In this document: one piece after another, positions 43,996 through 53,035 of the stretch
How positions within the stretch are numbered: position 1 is the stretch's first letter
How the letters are laid out: the number at the start of each line of letters is the position of its first letter
Source: Changchengzhania lutea
GTDB taxonomy: Bacteria; Bacteroidota; Bacteroidia; Flavobacteriales; Flavobacteriaceae
Assembly: GCF_006974145.1 (NCBI RefSeq)
Contig: NZ_CP039456.1
Span: 434,001 to 498,000 of the forward strand
DNA length: 64,000 bases
Reading direction: 5' to 3'
The notes under the pieces: model-generated
Database searches by the model: none
What the model saw: only the letters and a program-made list of their open reading frames with translations
What the model was told of the DNA's origin: nothing
Program-made: the position numbers and the translations under genes

Positions 43996-45042
43996 TCATT
44001 CTTTAAATATCAACTTAGATATTCTGCCTTGTCCAGCTGCATAAGCAATACTGTCATTTAAAAATCGAACGGTATAAAAGCCTTCGTTGCTTAAATGTCT
44101 CCAAGTGTTTCCCGCATCACTGCTAAAGTCAATCCCCTTAAAGCCAACAGCCACCAACTCTTTAGCCTTTCTGTTAGGTACATATTGGACACAACTTCTA
44201 TAACCGGGAGATTTACCGTCTGCAACTACTATCCAGTTTTTACCGCCATCAACAGTCTTCATTTTGTTAGACATATTATTTTCTGGTTTGGTATAATCGC
44301 CACCAATGGTAAATCCATTGAGTTCATCATAAAAATCTATAGAGTACATCCCAGTTGTTGGCGTTCCTTGAACCATAGGCGTGTTATAAACCTGCCATGT
44401 TTCACCTTTGTCCGGTGAGTGCAAAATTCTACTGGACATGCCTCCTGTGGCAATCCAGGTTCGATTTCCAACTATAGCAATGTTACTATTGCTCGCCGCA
44501 AAAGCAGCTTCTCCACTTTTAACTTTCGGTAGTTTACCACAAGGCATTTTAGACCAAGTATTTCCGCCATTTCGTGTTATAATTATACTCATACAATCAT
44601 CAGTAGGGTCGCCTATAGCAATACCTTCTTGGTCGTTCCAAAACGACATAGCATCATAAAAAACTTTAGGGTGTTTTTCTTTATACGTCAACTTCATATT
44701 CCCATCTTCACCTGTTTTATAAAGTAGCGCAGGGTTTTCAATGCTGAGCATAAAAAAATCTGAAGAAGTATGACCCACTGCTCTAAAGTGAAGATCTAAA
44801 CGATCATGGGTCTGCTTAGAAAGCATCCATTTTTTAGTGTTGACATTATAAAGACCAAACGCGCCATTATTAGCAGCGAAGGCTAAACTTCCATCGTTCA
44901 GCAATTCAATCGCTCTAATGCTGAGTAATGAATCTCGTAGTATGGTTTCTATTTCAACAGAATTAATTAGTCTAGGTTTTAATGACACTTCTTTTTTACA
45001 AGATAAAATCGAAATAAACATTAAAATGAAAATACGGTACAT
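43996..45042 (-). CDS. YCF48/BNR-like beta-propeller lipoprotein
   Basis: A 348-aa protein with a lipoprotein signal (LSC, Cys at about 15). Repeated blades of the form GNTWSKMPCG, PDKGETWQVYN, GGKNWIVVADG and AGNTWRHLSNEG are BNR/Asp-box repeats, as in photosystem II assembly factor YCF48-like and sialidase-like propellers. Catalytic sialidase residues are not evident, so a binding or scaffold role is more likely. It is convergent with the sigma-factor operon. Confidence 0.8.
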   Translation of the reverse strand: MYRIFILMFISILSCKKEVSLKPRLINSVEIETILRDSLLSIRAIELLNDGSLAFAANNGAFGLYNVNTKKWMLSKQTHDRLDLHFRAVGHTSSDFFMLSIENPALLYKTGEDGNMKLTYKEKHPKVFYDAMSFWNDQEGIAIGDPTDDCMSIIITRNGGNTWSKMPCGKLPKVKSGEAAFAASNSNIAIVGNRTWIATGGMSSRILHSPDKGETWQVYNTPMVQGTPTTGMYSIDFYDELNGFTIGGDYTKPENNMSNKMKTVDGGKNWIVVADGKSPGYRSCVQYVPNRKAKELVAVGFKGIDFSSDAGNTWRHLSNEGFYTVRFLNDSIAYAAGQGRISKLIFKE

Positions 45043-45118
45043 ACGTTTATAATTTGAGTAAAAATACTAAAGCTCTAATGAATTGAGATATAAACACCAA
45101 ACAAATAAACTTTTAGCG

Positions 45119-45126
45119 TAACTTTG
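45119..45126 (+). promoter_or_regulatory. Candidate -7 element of the methyltransferase gene
   Basis: TAACTTTG fits TAnnTTTG and lies 18 bases before the ATG at 45145, arguing against the upstream TTG start at 45124 that overlaps it. Confidence 0.5.
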
Positions 45127-45144
45127 CACCCTTATTTAAATAAA

Positions 45145-46359
45145 ATGCGATTACACAGAAATTTATGCTTTGCGGTTATTGATGGTCTAACCTTGATTTT
45201 TAACGAAGGAAAGTATGCAGACAAAGTCATTCAACAACTTTTAAAACGCGATAAACGCTGGGGTGCACGAGATAGGGGTTTTGTTGCAGAAACCACCTAT
45301 GATATGGTGCGTTGGAAACGACTTTACGCCGAAATTGCCGAAGTTAAAGAACCCTTTGACAGAGACAACCTTTGGCGTATGTTTGCGGTTTGGGTAACTC
45401 TAAAAGGGATAAAATTACCCGATTGGAAATATTTTGAAGGCACACCGCTACGAAAAATTAAAGGCCGTTATGACGAACTTTCTAAAATCAGAAAATTCAA
45501 AGAATCCATTCCAGATTGGATGGATGACATCGGACGAAAAGAACTAGGTGATGCGGTTTGGGGCAAAGAAATTACTGCTTTAAACCAACAAGCTGATGTT
45601 ATTTTAAGAGTCAACACGCTTAAGACAACTAAAGAAAAACTCCAGACTGAATTATTCGATTTAGAAATTGAAACCGAGTTTTTAGATAATCACCCAAGCG
45701 CACTAAAATTAAAAGAACGTGCCAATGTATTTCAAACCGAAGCTTTTAAAAATGGCCATTTTGAGGTACAGGATGCGTCATCGCAACTAGTGGCAGAGTT
45801 CCTAAATGTAAAACCTGGCATGCGCGTGGTAGATGCCTGTGCTGGTGCTGGCGGAAAAACATTGCATATAGCGTCTTTAATGGAAAATAAAGGACAAGTG
45901 ATTGCCATGGATATTTATGAGAATAAGCTGAATGAGTTAAAACGCCGTGCCAAGCGAAATGGCGCTCATAATATAGAAAACAGGGTCATTGACTCTACCA
46001 AGCCCATCAAAAAACTTTATGACAAAGCAGATCGTGTCTTAATTGATGCGCCATGCTCTGGATTAGGTGTATTACGTAGAAACCCTGATGCTAAATGGAA
46101 ACTGCAGCCCGAATTTATTGACAAAATCAAAAAGACACAACAAGAGATCTTACAGCAATATTCTAGAATGGTTAAAGTTGACGGCCAATTAGTATATGCA
46201 ACCTGCTCGGTGTTGCCTTCTGAAAACCAAGAACAAGTTGATACTTTTTTAGGTTCTGAAGCTGGGACTAATTTTTCTTTAGTAAAAGACAAAAAAGTGT
46301 TAGCGCATAATTCTGGTTTTGATGGGTTTTACATGGCGCTTTTGGAGCGGAAAGCGTAG
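45145..46359 (+). CDS. RsmB/RsmF-type rRNA m5C methyltransferase
   Basis: The start at 45145 gives MRLHRNLCFAVIDGLTLIFN; the upstream frame lies on the promoter. The ~404-aa product has an N-terminal helical domain and a SAM-dependent RNA m5C methyltransferase core: VVDACAGAGGKTLHIASLME, the first catalytic Cys in VLIDAPCSGLGVLRRNPDAKW and the second in LVYATCSVLPSENQEQV. It methylates cytosine-5 in 16S rRNA; the exact position is not predictable. Confidence 0.9.
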   Translation: MRLHRNLCFAVIDGLTLIFNEGKYADKVIQQLLKRDKRWGARDRGFVAETTYDMVRWKRLYAEIAEVKEPFDRDNLWRMFAVWVTLKGIKLPDWKYFEGTPLRKIKGRYDELSKIRKFKESIPDWMDDIGRKELGDAVWGKEITALNQQADVILRVNTLKTTKEKLQTELFDLEIETEFLDNHPSALKLKERANVFQTEAFKNGHFEVQDASSQLVAEFLNVKPGMRVVDACAGAGGKTLHIASLMENKGQVIAMDIYENKLNELKRRAKRNGAHNIENRVIDSTKPIKKLYDKADRVLIDAPCSGLGVLRRNPDAKWKLQPEFIDKIKKTQQEILQQYSRMVKVDGQLVYATCSVLPSENQEQVDTFLGSEAGTNFSLVKDKKVLAHNSGFDGFYMALLERKA

Positions 46360-46411
46360 TGCCATATTAGTCTGAATTTGTTTCAAATTCTTATGTTGAA
46401 CTACTAGTTGA

Positions 46412-46434
46412 GATTCTGAAATAAATTCAGAATG
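46412..46434. repeat. Short hairpin of a dispersed repeat type
   Basis: Arms ATTCTGAA and TTCAGAAT enclose ATAAA after the methyltransferase gene. The following 12-mer TTCAGAATGACA (46426-46437) also occurs at 24851-24862, so the segment seems to belong to a dispersed family. Confidence 0.55.
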
Positions 46435-46470
46435 ACAATAATTCATTATCTTTGAATAAAGCTCAATGCC

Positions 46471-46704
46471 ATGGATATACAAACAAGAAAACTAGAATTT
46501 ATCCAAGAGTTCCTTAAAATTCAAAGTGAAGAGGTTATTGAACGTCTTGAAAAACTTTTAAAAAAGGAAAAAAAATCATCATACAGCGATGAAGTAAACC
46601 CAATGACTTCTGAAGAGCTAAACAATAGAGTTGCAGAATCTGAAGCTGATTTTGAAAATAACCGCTACAAAAAAAGCTCTGACCTTATAACCAAATACAA
46701 ATAA
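46471..46704 (+). CDS. Antitoxin of a type II toxin-antitoxin pair
   Basis: A 77-aa acidic protein: a helical N-terminus (LEFIQEFLKIQSEEVIERLE), a Lys-rich stretch, then MTSEELNNRVAESEADFENN, as in the addiction-module (Unstab_antitox-like) antitoxins. Its stop overlaps the toxin start by one base, the standard antitoxin-first arrangement. No DNA-binding motif is obvious. Confidence 0.8.
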   Translation: MDIQTRKLEFIQEFLKIQSEEVIERLEKLLKKEKKSSYSDEVNPMTSEELNNRVAESEADFENNRYKKSSDLITKYK

Positions 46705-47021
46705 TGTCATTTCAAATTATTTGGTCTGAATTTGCAGAAATTCAACTTGATGATATTTTTGAATACTACCAAAAATCAGCTGGTATAAATATTGCTAAAA
46801 AGCTACTTATCGAAATCATTGACGAACCCAATAAACTTATTGAAGCACCTTACATCGGCCAAAAAGAAGAATTGCTAAAAAACAGAGATATCCATTACCG
46901 ATACTTAGTCTTTAAAAACTATAAATTGATTTATTCAATTGATGGAGAAAAGCGATTCATCAAAATAGCTGATGTTTTTGATACAAGACAAAATCCACCA
47001 AAAATTAAACGTGCTAAATAA
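46704..47021 (+). CDS. ParE/RelE-family toxin
   Basis: A 105-aa basic protein of the RelE/ParE fold: FQIIWSEFAEIQLDDIFEYY, AKKLLIEIIDEPNKLIEAPY, HYRYLVFKNYKLIYSIDGEK and KIADVFDTRQNPPKI. The ending DTRQNP is typical of ParE. The usual target is DNA gyrase (ParE) or the ribosome (RelE); which applies is undetermined. It is translationally coupled to the antitoxin and next to a broken membrane-protein gene. Confidence 0.88.
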   Translation: MSFQIIWSEFAEIQLDDIFEYYQKSAGINIAKKLLIEIIDEPNKLIEAPYIGQKEELLKNRDIHYRYLVFKNYKLIYSIDGEKRFIKIADVFDTRQNPPKIKRAK

Positions 47022-47082
47022 ATATGGTTTGTTTTAAAATAAAGTCTGACTAGTAATAACCATATCAAAAGAGACTTAAAAA

Positions 47083-47730
47083 ATGAAATTTAATTTTGAC
47101 AACTTAAAAACTAATCACCTTCTATTAGTTATATTGGTAATAATTTTTTTATTTCCTTTAATTTATAAAATACCAGCTTTTAATGATTTTTTTGATTATT
47201 CCAATTCTGGAGAAATAGGAGATACTATCGGAGGAATAACATCTCCTTTTATAAATGGACTATAAGCTATTTTAGTTTTTCTAGCTTTCAAAGCACAAAT
47301 AAGAGCAAATGAAATTTTTAAAAGTCAAGAATATGCTAGAAACATATTAGAGCAAATAAAAATCATTCAAGAAGACAAAATTGAAATTGAAAAGAATATA
47401 ATATCATTGACAAATCATTACAAATTTTTATCTCAACCTATTGATATGAAAATTTTAAATGTTATCAATAAAGTAATCTATTTTACATCAGAGATTCGAT
47501 TAGCATATGAACTTATAGAAATGCATACAGAAGACAAAGATTTTATGTATAGAAAATTATACTATTTGTATGTTATTAGGTATAAAGATTTATTTTCGAA
47601 CTTAGAAAACCAAATTGAAGAAATCCTGATACATATACACAAAGATTATGAATTTAATGTAGCAGAACTTATGATTGAAATTCAGTATTTAAATGAAAAT
47701 TTAAGTGATGTAAATAAATACAAGAAATAA
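47083..47730 (+). pseudogene. Membrane protein gene interrupted by one in-frame TAA
   Basis: Codons from the ATG at 47083 are open to 47262, where TAA (47263-47265) follows GGA CTA; the same frame then continues without a stop to TAA at 47728-47730, for a total of 215 residues with the stop as residue 61. The N-terminal part has a membrane helix and the motif EIGDTIGGITSPFINGL; after the stop comes AILVFLAFKAQIRANEIF and a coiled-coil-like stretch. The layout (helix, GDxxGG-type loop, helix, coiled coil) resembles putative phage abortive-infection membrane proteins. A CAA-to-TAA change would explain the stop. Confidence 0.75.
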
Positions 47731-47788
47731 TCAGTTCTTTTCACATGTTCAAAAATCCTTAATAACTCATAATATGCTGAATTATATT

Positions 47789-47823
47789 TTTGCTTAAAAT
47801 TCCACTAAAAAGAAGTAAATTTG
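47789..47823 (+). promoter_or_regulatory. purL promoter candidate
   Basis: TAAATTTG at 47816-47823 is a full TAnnTTTG match, 34 bases before the ATG. TTTG at 47789-47792 stands 23 bases upstream, slightly long for a -33 element. Confidence 0.6.
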
Positions 47824-47856
47824 CACTTTCTTTAAATACACACAAATCAAGACCTA

Positions 47857-50800
47857 ATGATTCATTTCTTTGGAAACGTAACCAGCAAAGTATTTGCTGT
47901 TCAAACAACAAAAGAATTATCAACTGAAACCATTTCGAAATTAACATGGCTTTTTGGCAATCAACCAAAAATAGAACAAGCATCTTTAGATACTTTTTTT
48001 GTTGGTCCTCGTGCTGCTATGATAACGCCTTGGAGTACCAATGCGGTAGAAATTACTCAAAATATGGGTATTTCAGATATCATTAGAATTGAGGAATTTG
48101 AAGCAGTTTCAGAAGATTTTAAGGATTTCGATCCCATGATTTCTGAGAAATTCAACGGATTAAATCAAGACTCATTTACCATTGATGTTAAGCCTGAACC
48201 TATTCTCAATATTGAAGATATTTCAGCTTACAACCAACAAGAAGGCTTATCATTAAGTGATGAAGAAGTTAACTATTTGGAAGGCGTTGCAACAAAAATT
48301 GGTCGCCCATTAACAGATTCTGAAGTATTTGGATTCTCACAAGTAAATTCGGAGCATTGTCGCCATAAAATATTTAACGGAACTTTTGTGATTGATGGTG
48401 AAGAAAAATCAAGCTCACTTTTTAAGCTTATTAAAGAAACATCTAAACAACATCCAAACGATATTGTTTCGGCCTATAAAGATAATGTAGCTTTTATAAA
48501 AGGTCCGAGAGTGGAACAATTTGCTCCTAAACGTGCCGATATTCCAGATTATTACACCACACAAGATTTTGAATCTGTGATTTCGCTTAAAGCGGAAACA
48601 CATAACTTCCCTACTACGGTTGAGCCTTTTAATGGTGCTGCAACAGGTGCTGGTGGAGAAATTAGAGATAGACTTGCTGGAGGCAAAGGATCGCTTCCTT
48701 TAGCTGGAACTGCGGTGTATATGACATCGTATTCGCGTTTGGAAGAAAACAGACCTTGGGAAGAAAAATTTAAAGCTAGAGATTGGTTATACCAAACTCC
48801 AATGGATCTTTTGATAAAAGCCTCTAATGGTGCATCAGATTTTGGTAATAAATTTGGACAGCCACTTATTTGTGGTTCGGTATTAACTTTTGAACATAAC
48901 GAAAATTCAGCTTCGAGTGAATCGGCACCAAGAAAATTGGGCTACGATAAAGTGATTATGCAAGCTGGAGGTATTGGTTATGGTAAAATTGATCAAGCTT
49001 TAAAAGACACCCCAAAAACTGGTGATAAAATCGTTATTCTTGGTGGCGAAAATTACAGAATTGGTATGGGTGGTGCTGCGGTATCAAGTGCTGATACAGG
49101 TGTATTTGCTTCGGGTATCGAGTTAAATGCGGTACAACGTTCTAATCCAGAAATGCAAAAACGTGCTGCCAATGCCGTTCGCGGCATGGTAGAAAGTGAA
49201 GAGAATTTCATTGTTTCCATTCATGATCATGGAGCTGGTGGACATTTAAATTGTTTGTCTGAACTGGTTGAAGATACTGGTGGAAAAATAGATCTAGACG
49301 CCCTTCCTGTTGGAGACCCAACATTATCTGATAAAGAAATTATTGGTAACGAATCTCAAGAACGCATGGGCTTGGTTATTGCCGAAAAGCATATAGAAAC
49401 GCTTAAAAATATTGCTGACCGTGAACGTTCCCCAATGTATACTGTTGGAGAAGTTACTGGTGATAATCGTTTTACATTCGAATCTAAAACTAAAGGCAAC
49501 AAACCTATGGATTTAGCCCTGGAAGATATGTTTGGCAGTTCACCTAAAACCATCATGACTGATAAAACAGTTGAGCGACATTATAAAAACCCAAGATACA
49601 AAACCAAGAATTTACAAATATATTTAGAGCAAGTTTTACAATTGGAAGCTGTAGCTTGTAAAGACTGGTTAACAAATAAGGTAGATCGTTGTGTTGGCGG
49701 TAAAGTTGCCAAACAACAATGTGTTGGTCCTTTACAAATTCCGCTAAACAATGTTGGTGTTATGGCACTAGATTATAACGGAAAGGAAGGGATTGCGACG
49801 TCGATTGGTCACTCCCCTATTTCTGGATTAATTCATCCAGGAGCTGGTAGTAGAAATTCAATTACAGAAGCTTTAACTAACATCATTTGGGCACCTTTAA
49901 AAGATAATTTAGCTTCAGTTTCGCTTTCGGCAAACTGGATGTGGCCTTGTAAAAATGAAGGTGAAGACGCTAGATTATATAAAGCTGTTCAAGCCATTTC
50001 AGAATTTTCGATAGATTTAGGAATTAACGTTCCCACAGGAAAAGATTCGCTTTCCATGAAACAGAAATATAAAGATGGTGAAGTTATTTCTCCGGGAACC
50101 GTTATTATATCAGCTGCTGGAAATTGTAATGAAATCTCTAAAGTTGTAGAACCTGTTTTACAACAAAATGGAGAAAACATCTACTATATTAATATCTCTC
50201 AGGATCATTTTAAATTAGGTGGAAGTTCTTTTAACCAAGTTTTAAATACCATTGGTAATGAAGCTCCAGATGTAAAAAATTCAACTTTTGTAAAAGACGC
50301 ATTTAATACCATTCAAAATTTAATTAAAGCGGATAAAATTTCTGCTGGACACGATGTAGCTTCTGGTGGATTAATTACTACGTTGTTAGAACTATGTTTT
50401 GCTGATATTAATTTAGGTGCAGATTTTGATGTTTCTGCTTTAAATGAAGAAGATTCAATAAAAGTTTTATTCTCTGAAAATTCAGGAATTGTTTTTCAAG
50501 GTGATGCTTCAATAGAAACAGTTTTGTCAGAAAATAATATTGCCTTTTTTAATATTGGAACAGTAAATAACTCTGCAACTCTGAATATCAAAAATAATGA
50601 AGATCATTTCTCTTTTGATATCGCTAAGATGCGAGATGTTTGGTATAAAACATCCTATTTATTAGACCAAAAACAAACGGCAAACAATTTAGCTAAAGAC
50701 CGGTTCGATAATTACAAAAGTCAACCTTTACAATATACATTCCCAAAACATTTTACTGGGAAGCTTAATGACGTCATTGCGAACGCAGTGAAGCAATCTC

Positions 50801-51600
50801 ATCCTAATGAAAAGATTGCCGCGTCGCAAACTCCTCGCAATAACGGTAAGCGTCCCAAAGCAGCAATACTACGCGAAAAAGGATCTAATTCTGAGCGCGA
50901 AATGGCAAATGCGATGTATTTAGCTGGTTTTGATGTAAAGGATGTGCACATGACCGATTTAATCTCTGGTCGAGAAACTCTTGAGGACATTCAGTTTTTA
51001 GGAGCTGTTGGTGGTTTTAGTAATTCGGATGTTTTAGGCTCTGCTAAAGGTTGGGCTGGCGCTATTAAATACAATGCAAAAGCAAATAAAGTTATTAAAG
51101 ATTTCTTCGCAAGAGAAGATACGTTGTCCGTTGGAATCTGTAATGGCTGTCAACTTTGGATGGAATTGGACCTCATCAATCCGGAGCATGACCTTCATGG
51201 AAAAATGCACCATAATGAGTCTCATAAGCATGAAAGTTCGTTTACTTCTGTTAAAATTCAAGATAATAAATCTGTAATGCTTTCTACTTTGGCAGGCAGC
51301 ACTTTAGGGGTTTGGATTTCCCATGGTGAAGGGAAATTCAGTTTACCTTATACAGAAGACAAATATGAAATAGTGGCAAAATATGGCTATGAAGCCTATC
51401 CTCATAATCCAAATGGATCTGATTTTAATACGGCCATGCTATGTGATAAAACAGGTCGCCATTTAGTAACCATGCCACATATAGAGCGTTCAACATTCCA
51501 GTGGAACTGGGCGAACTATCCAGAACGTAGAAAGGACGAAGTATCGCCTTGGCTTGAGGCTTTTGTAAATGCCAGATTATGGATTGAAAAGTATTCATAA
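47857..51600 (+). CDS. purL: Phosphoribosylformylglycinamidine synthase
   Basis: A 1247-aa large-type PurL that uses glutamine and ATP to convert FGAR to FGAM in purine synthesis. Domain order: N-terminal PurS-like region, linker with HCRHKIFNGTF, two AIR-synthase-like halves (SLKAETHNFPTTVEPFNGAA near residue 245), and a class I glutaminase domain with catalytic Cys in LSVGICNGCQLWMELDL. Residues of about 972-997 (VIANAVKQSHPNEKIAASQT) interrupt the linker before the glutaminase domain and are coded by a palindromic repeat at 50772-50845. Without it the length is normal. Confidence 0.95.
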   Translation: MIHFFGNVTSKVFAVQTTKELSTETISKLTWLFGNQPKIEQASLDTFFVGPRAAMITPWSTNAVEITQNMGISDIIRIEEFEAVSEDFKDFDPMISEKFNGLNQDSFTIDVKPEPILNIEDISAYNQQEGLSLSDEEVNYLEGVATKIGRPLTDSEVFGFSQVNSEHCRHKIFNGTFVIDGEEKSSSLFKLIKETSKQHPNDIVSAYKDNVAFIKGPRVEQFAPKRADIPDYYTTQDFESVISLKAETHNFPTTVEPFNGAATGAGGEIRDRLAGGKGSLPLAGTAVYMTSYSRLEENRPWEEKFKARDWLYQTPMDLLIKASNGASDFGNKFGQPLICGSVLTFEHNENSASSESAPRKLGYDKVIMQAGGIGYGKIDQALKDTPKTGDKIVILGGENYRIGMGGAAVSSADTGVFASGIELNAVQRSNPEMQKRAANAVRGMVESEENFIVSIHDHGAGGHLNCLSELVEDTGGKIDLDALPVGDPTLSDKEIIGNESQERMGLVIAEKHIETLKNIADRERSPMYTVGEVTGDNRFTFESKTKGNKPMDLALEDMFGSSPKTIMTDKTVERHYKNPRYKTKNLQIYLEQVLQLEAVACKDWLTNKVDRCVGGKVAKQQCVGPLQIPLNNVGVMALDYNGKEGIATSIGHSPISGLIHPGAGSRNSITEALTNIIWAPLKDNLASVSLSANWMWPCKNEGEDARLYKAVQAISEFSIDLGINVPTGKDSLSMKQKYKDGEVISPGTVIISAAGNCNEISKVVEPVLQQNGENIYYINISQDHFKLGGSSFNQVLNTIGNEAPDVKNSTFVKDAFNTIQNLIKADKISAGHDVASGGLITTLLELCFADINLGADFDVSALNEEDSIKVLFSENSGIVFQGDASIETVLSENNIAFFNIGTVNNSATLNIKNNEDHFSFDIAKMRDVWYKTSYLLDQKQTANNLAKDRFDNYKSQPLQYTFPKHFTGKLNDVIANAVKQSHPNEKIAASQTPRNNGKRPKAAILREKGSNSEREMANAMYLAGFDVKDVHMTDLISGRETLEDIQFLGAVGGFSNSDVLGSAKGWAGAIKYNAKANKVIKDFFAREDTLSVGICNGCQLWMELDLINPEHDLHGKMHHNESHKHESSFTSVKIQDNKSVMLSTLAGSTLGVWISHGEGKFSLPYTEDKYEIVAKYGYEAYPHNPNGSDFNTAMLCDKTGRHLVTMPHIERSTFQWNWANYPERRKDEVSPWLEAFVNARLWIEKYS
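50772..50845 (+). repeat. In-frame palindromic repeat inside purL
   Basis: The outer arms CGTCATTGCGA and TCGCAATAACG pair with one mismatch; the inner arms AGCAATCT and AGATTGCC also pair. The 74-base segment encodes about 25 residues (starting VIANAVKQSH) between GKLND and GKRPKAAILREKG, where PurL proteins normally have a short linker. Such CATTGCGA.../...TCGCAATG repeats are known as dispersed intergenic palindromes; here one is translated. Confidence 0.8.
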
Positions 51601-51676
51601 CTAAAATAAACTTTAAGAAATATTTTAGCTTTCTTAATGGCTTCTCTTCAATTTTAAAAGTTAAATTTTATTCATA

Positions 51677-51710
51677 AAAAATGCGCTTTCATAAAGTGAA
51701 AACGCATTTT
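51677..51710. terminator. Terminator between purL and the MFS transporter
   Basis: Arms AAAAATGCGCTTTCA and TGAAAACGCATTTT form an imperfect hairpin with A- and T-runs, between two convergent genes. Confidence 0.75.
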
Positions 51711-51738
51711 CGTTGACTAATTTAAATATAAATAAAAC

Positions 51739-52995
51739 TTAAGCAAATGCTACAGTCTCATCAATCTTTTTATAAGCTTTTGTAACCGTTCTTTTCATCA
51801 ATAACGAAACTATAAAAGCTATTATAAATAAACCTGCAAATACTTTTAATGTAATATCAAGAGATCCTGTGGTATCCTTAACCACATCATAAATTGTAGG
51901 GCCAACAACCCCTGCTAATCCCCAAGCCGCTAAAATCATACCGTGTATGGCACCCAACTGTTTTGTACCGAATAAATCTCCCAAAAAGGCTGGAAGTGTT
52001 GCAAAACCACCACCATACATGGTAATTACCGTAAATAGAACAATTAAGAATATGAGTTCCGTGGTCATTTGCGGTAGAAAGAAAAATGCCAGTATTTGAA
52101 AACCAAAGAAGATGATATAGGTATTGGCTCTCCCTAAATAGTCTGAAAGACTGGACCACATAATTCTACCTAGCCCATTAAACACCCCAATTAAACCAAC
52201 AATACCAGCAGCTTCCATAGGTGTGTAATTTAATTTCTCTTGCATCATGGGGCTTGCAGCAGAAATAATAGCGATCCCACATGAAATATTTATAAACATC
52301 ATAATCCAGATGTAATAAAAACGTGTTGTTTTTAAGGCAGCATTGGCATCAATATTTGCCATATCTGCTTTTAAAACTTTACCCTGGCCAGGTTTAAAGC
52401 CTTCGGGTATGTAACCTTCTGGAGGGCGTTCGATATATCTAGCAGAAGATAATATCAATATCATGTAAATAACACCTAAAATATAAAAGGCATTTGATAC
52501 GCCAACGCTATCAAAAAGCGATTGCATCACTGGACCGAATATTAAAGCTGCAAAACCAAAACCCATAATAGCCATTCCGGTAGCTAAACCGCGTTTGTCT
52601 GGAAACCATTTTACCAAAGTGCTTACCGGTGTGATATAACCAAGCCCTAAACCAATGCCTCCAATAACGCCATAACATATATAAAAGAGTATTAATGACT
52701 CTAATTGAACGGCTAAACCTGAACCTAAAATACCAATACCATAAAACAATCCTGCTGTGGTTCCGCTTACTTTTGGCCCTACTCTTTCAACCCAACGTCC
52801 TAAAAACGCTGCTGATAGACCCAATAATAATATAGCGATTTTAAAAGCCCATTTTATAACGCTACCATCCACATCAAAAATATCCTTTACAGGGTTTGTC
52901 ATTACCGAATATGCATACACCGACCCAATTGAAATGTGGATTCCAACAGCCGAAGCGGCAATTAACCAACGGTTTTTAAGTTTTTGTGTTTTCAT
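51739..52995 (-). CDS. MFS transporter, OFA (oxalate/formate antiporter) family
   Basis: A 418-aa inner-membrane protein with twelve predicted helices. OFA family marks: the N-terminal NRWLIAASAVGIHISIGSVY, GIGLGLGYITPVSTLVKWFP and a FGFAALIFGPVMQ stretch. It lies 40 bases after the pyruvate formate-lyase activating enzyme gene on the same strand, so formate or another carboxylate is a plausible substrate. This is inferred from context, not from the sequence alone. Confidence 0.85.
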   Translation of the reverse strand: MKTQKLKNRWLIAASAVGIHISIGSVYAYSVMTNPVKDIFDVDGSVIKWAFKIAILLLGLSAAFLGRWVERVGPKVSGTTAGLFYGIGILGSGLAVQLESLILFYICYGVIGGIGLGLGYITPVSTLVKWFPDKRGLATGMAIMGFGFAALIFGPVMQSLFDSVGVSNAFYILGVIYMILILSSARYIERPPEGYIPEGFKPGQGKVLKADMANIDANAALKTTRFYYIWIMMFINISCGIAIISAASPMMQEKLNYTPMEAAGIVGLIGVFNGLGRIMWSSLSDYLGRANTYIIFFGFQILAFFFLPQMTTELIFLIVLFTVITMYGGGFATLPAFLGDLFGTKQLGAIHGMILAAWGLAGVVGPTIYDVVKDTTGSLDITLKVFAGLFIIAFIVSLLMKRTVTKAYKKIDETVAFA

Positions 52996-53035
52996 GATTA
53001 TATTTCATTATAGTGTTGTTTATGCCAACACGGCA

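Noticed and set aside
47759-47983. Minus-strand frame across the purL start
   Set aside because: It runs over the purL promoter and coding start in antisense; composition and length are those of a chance frame.
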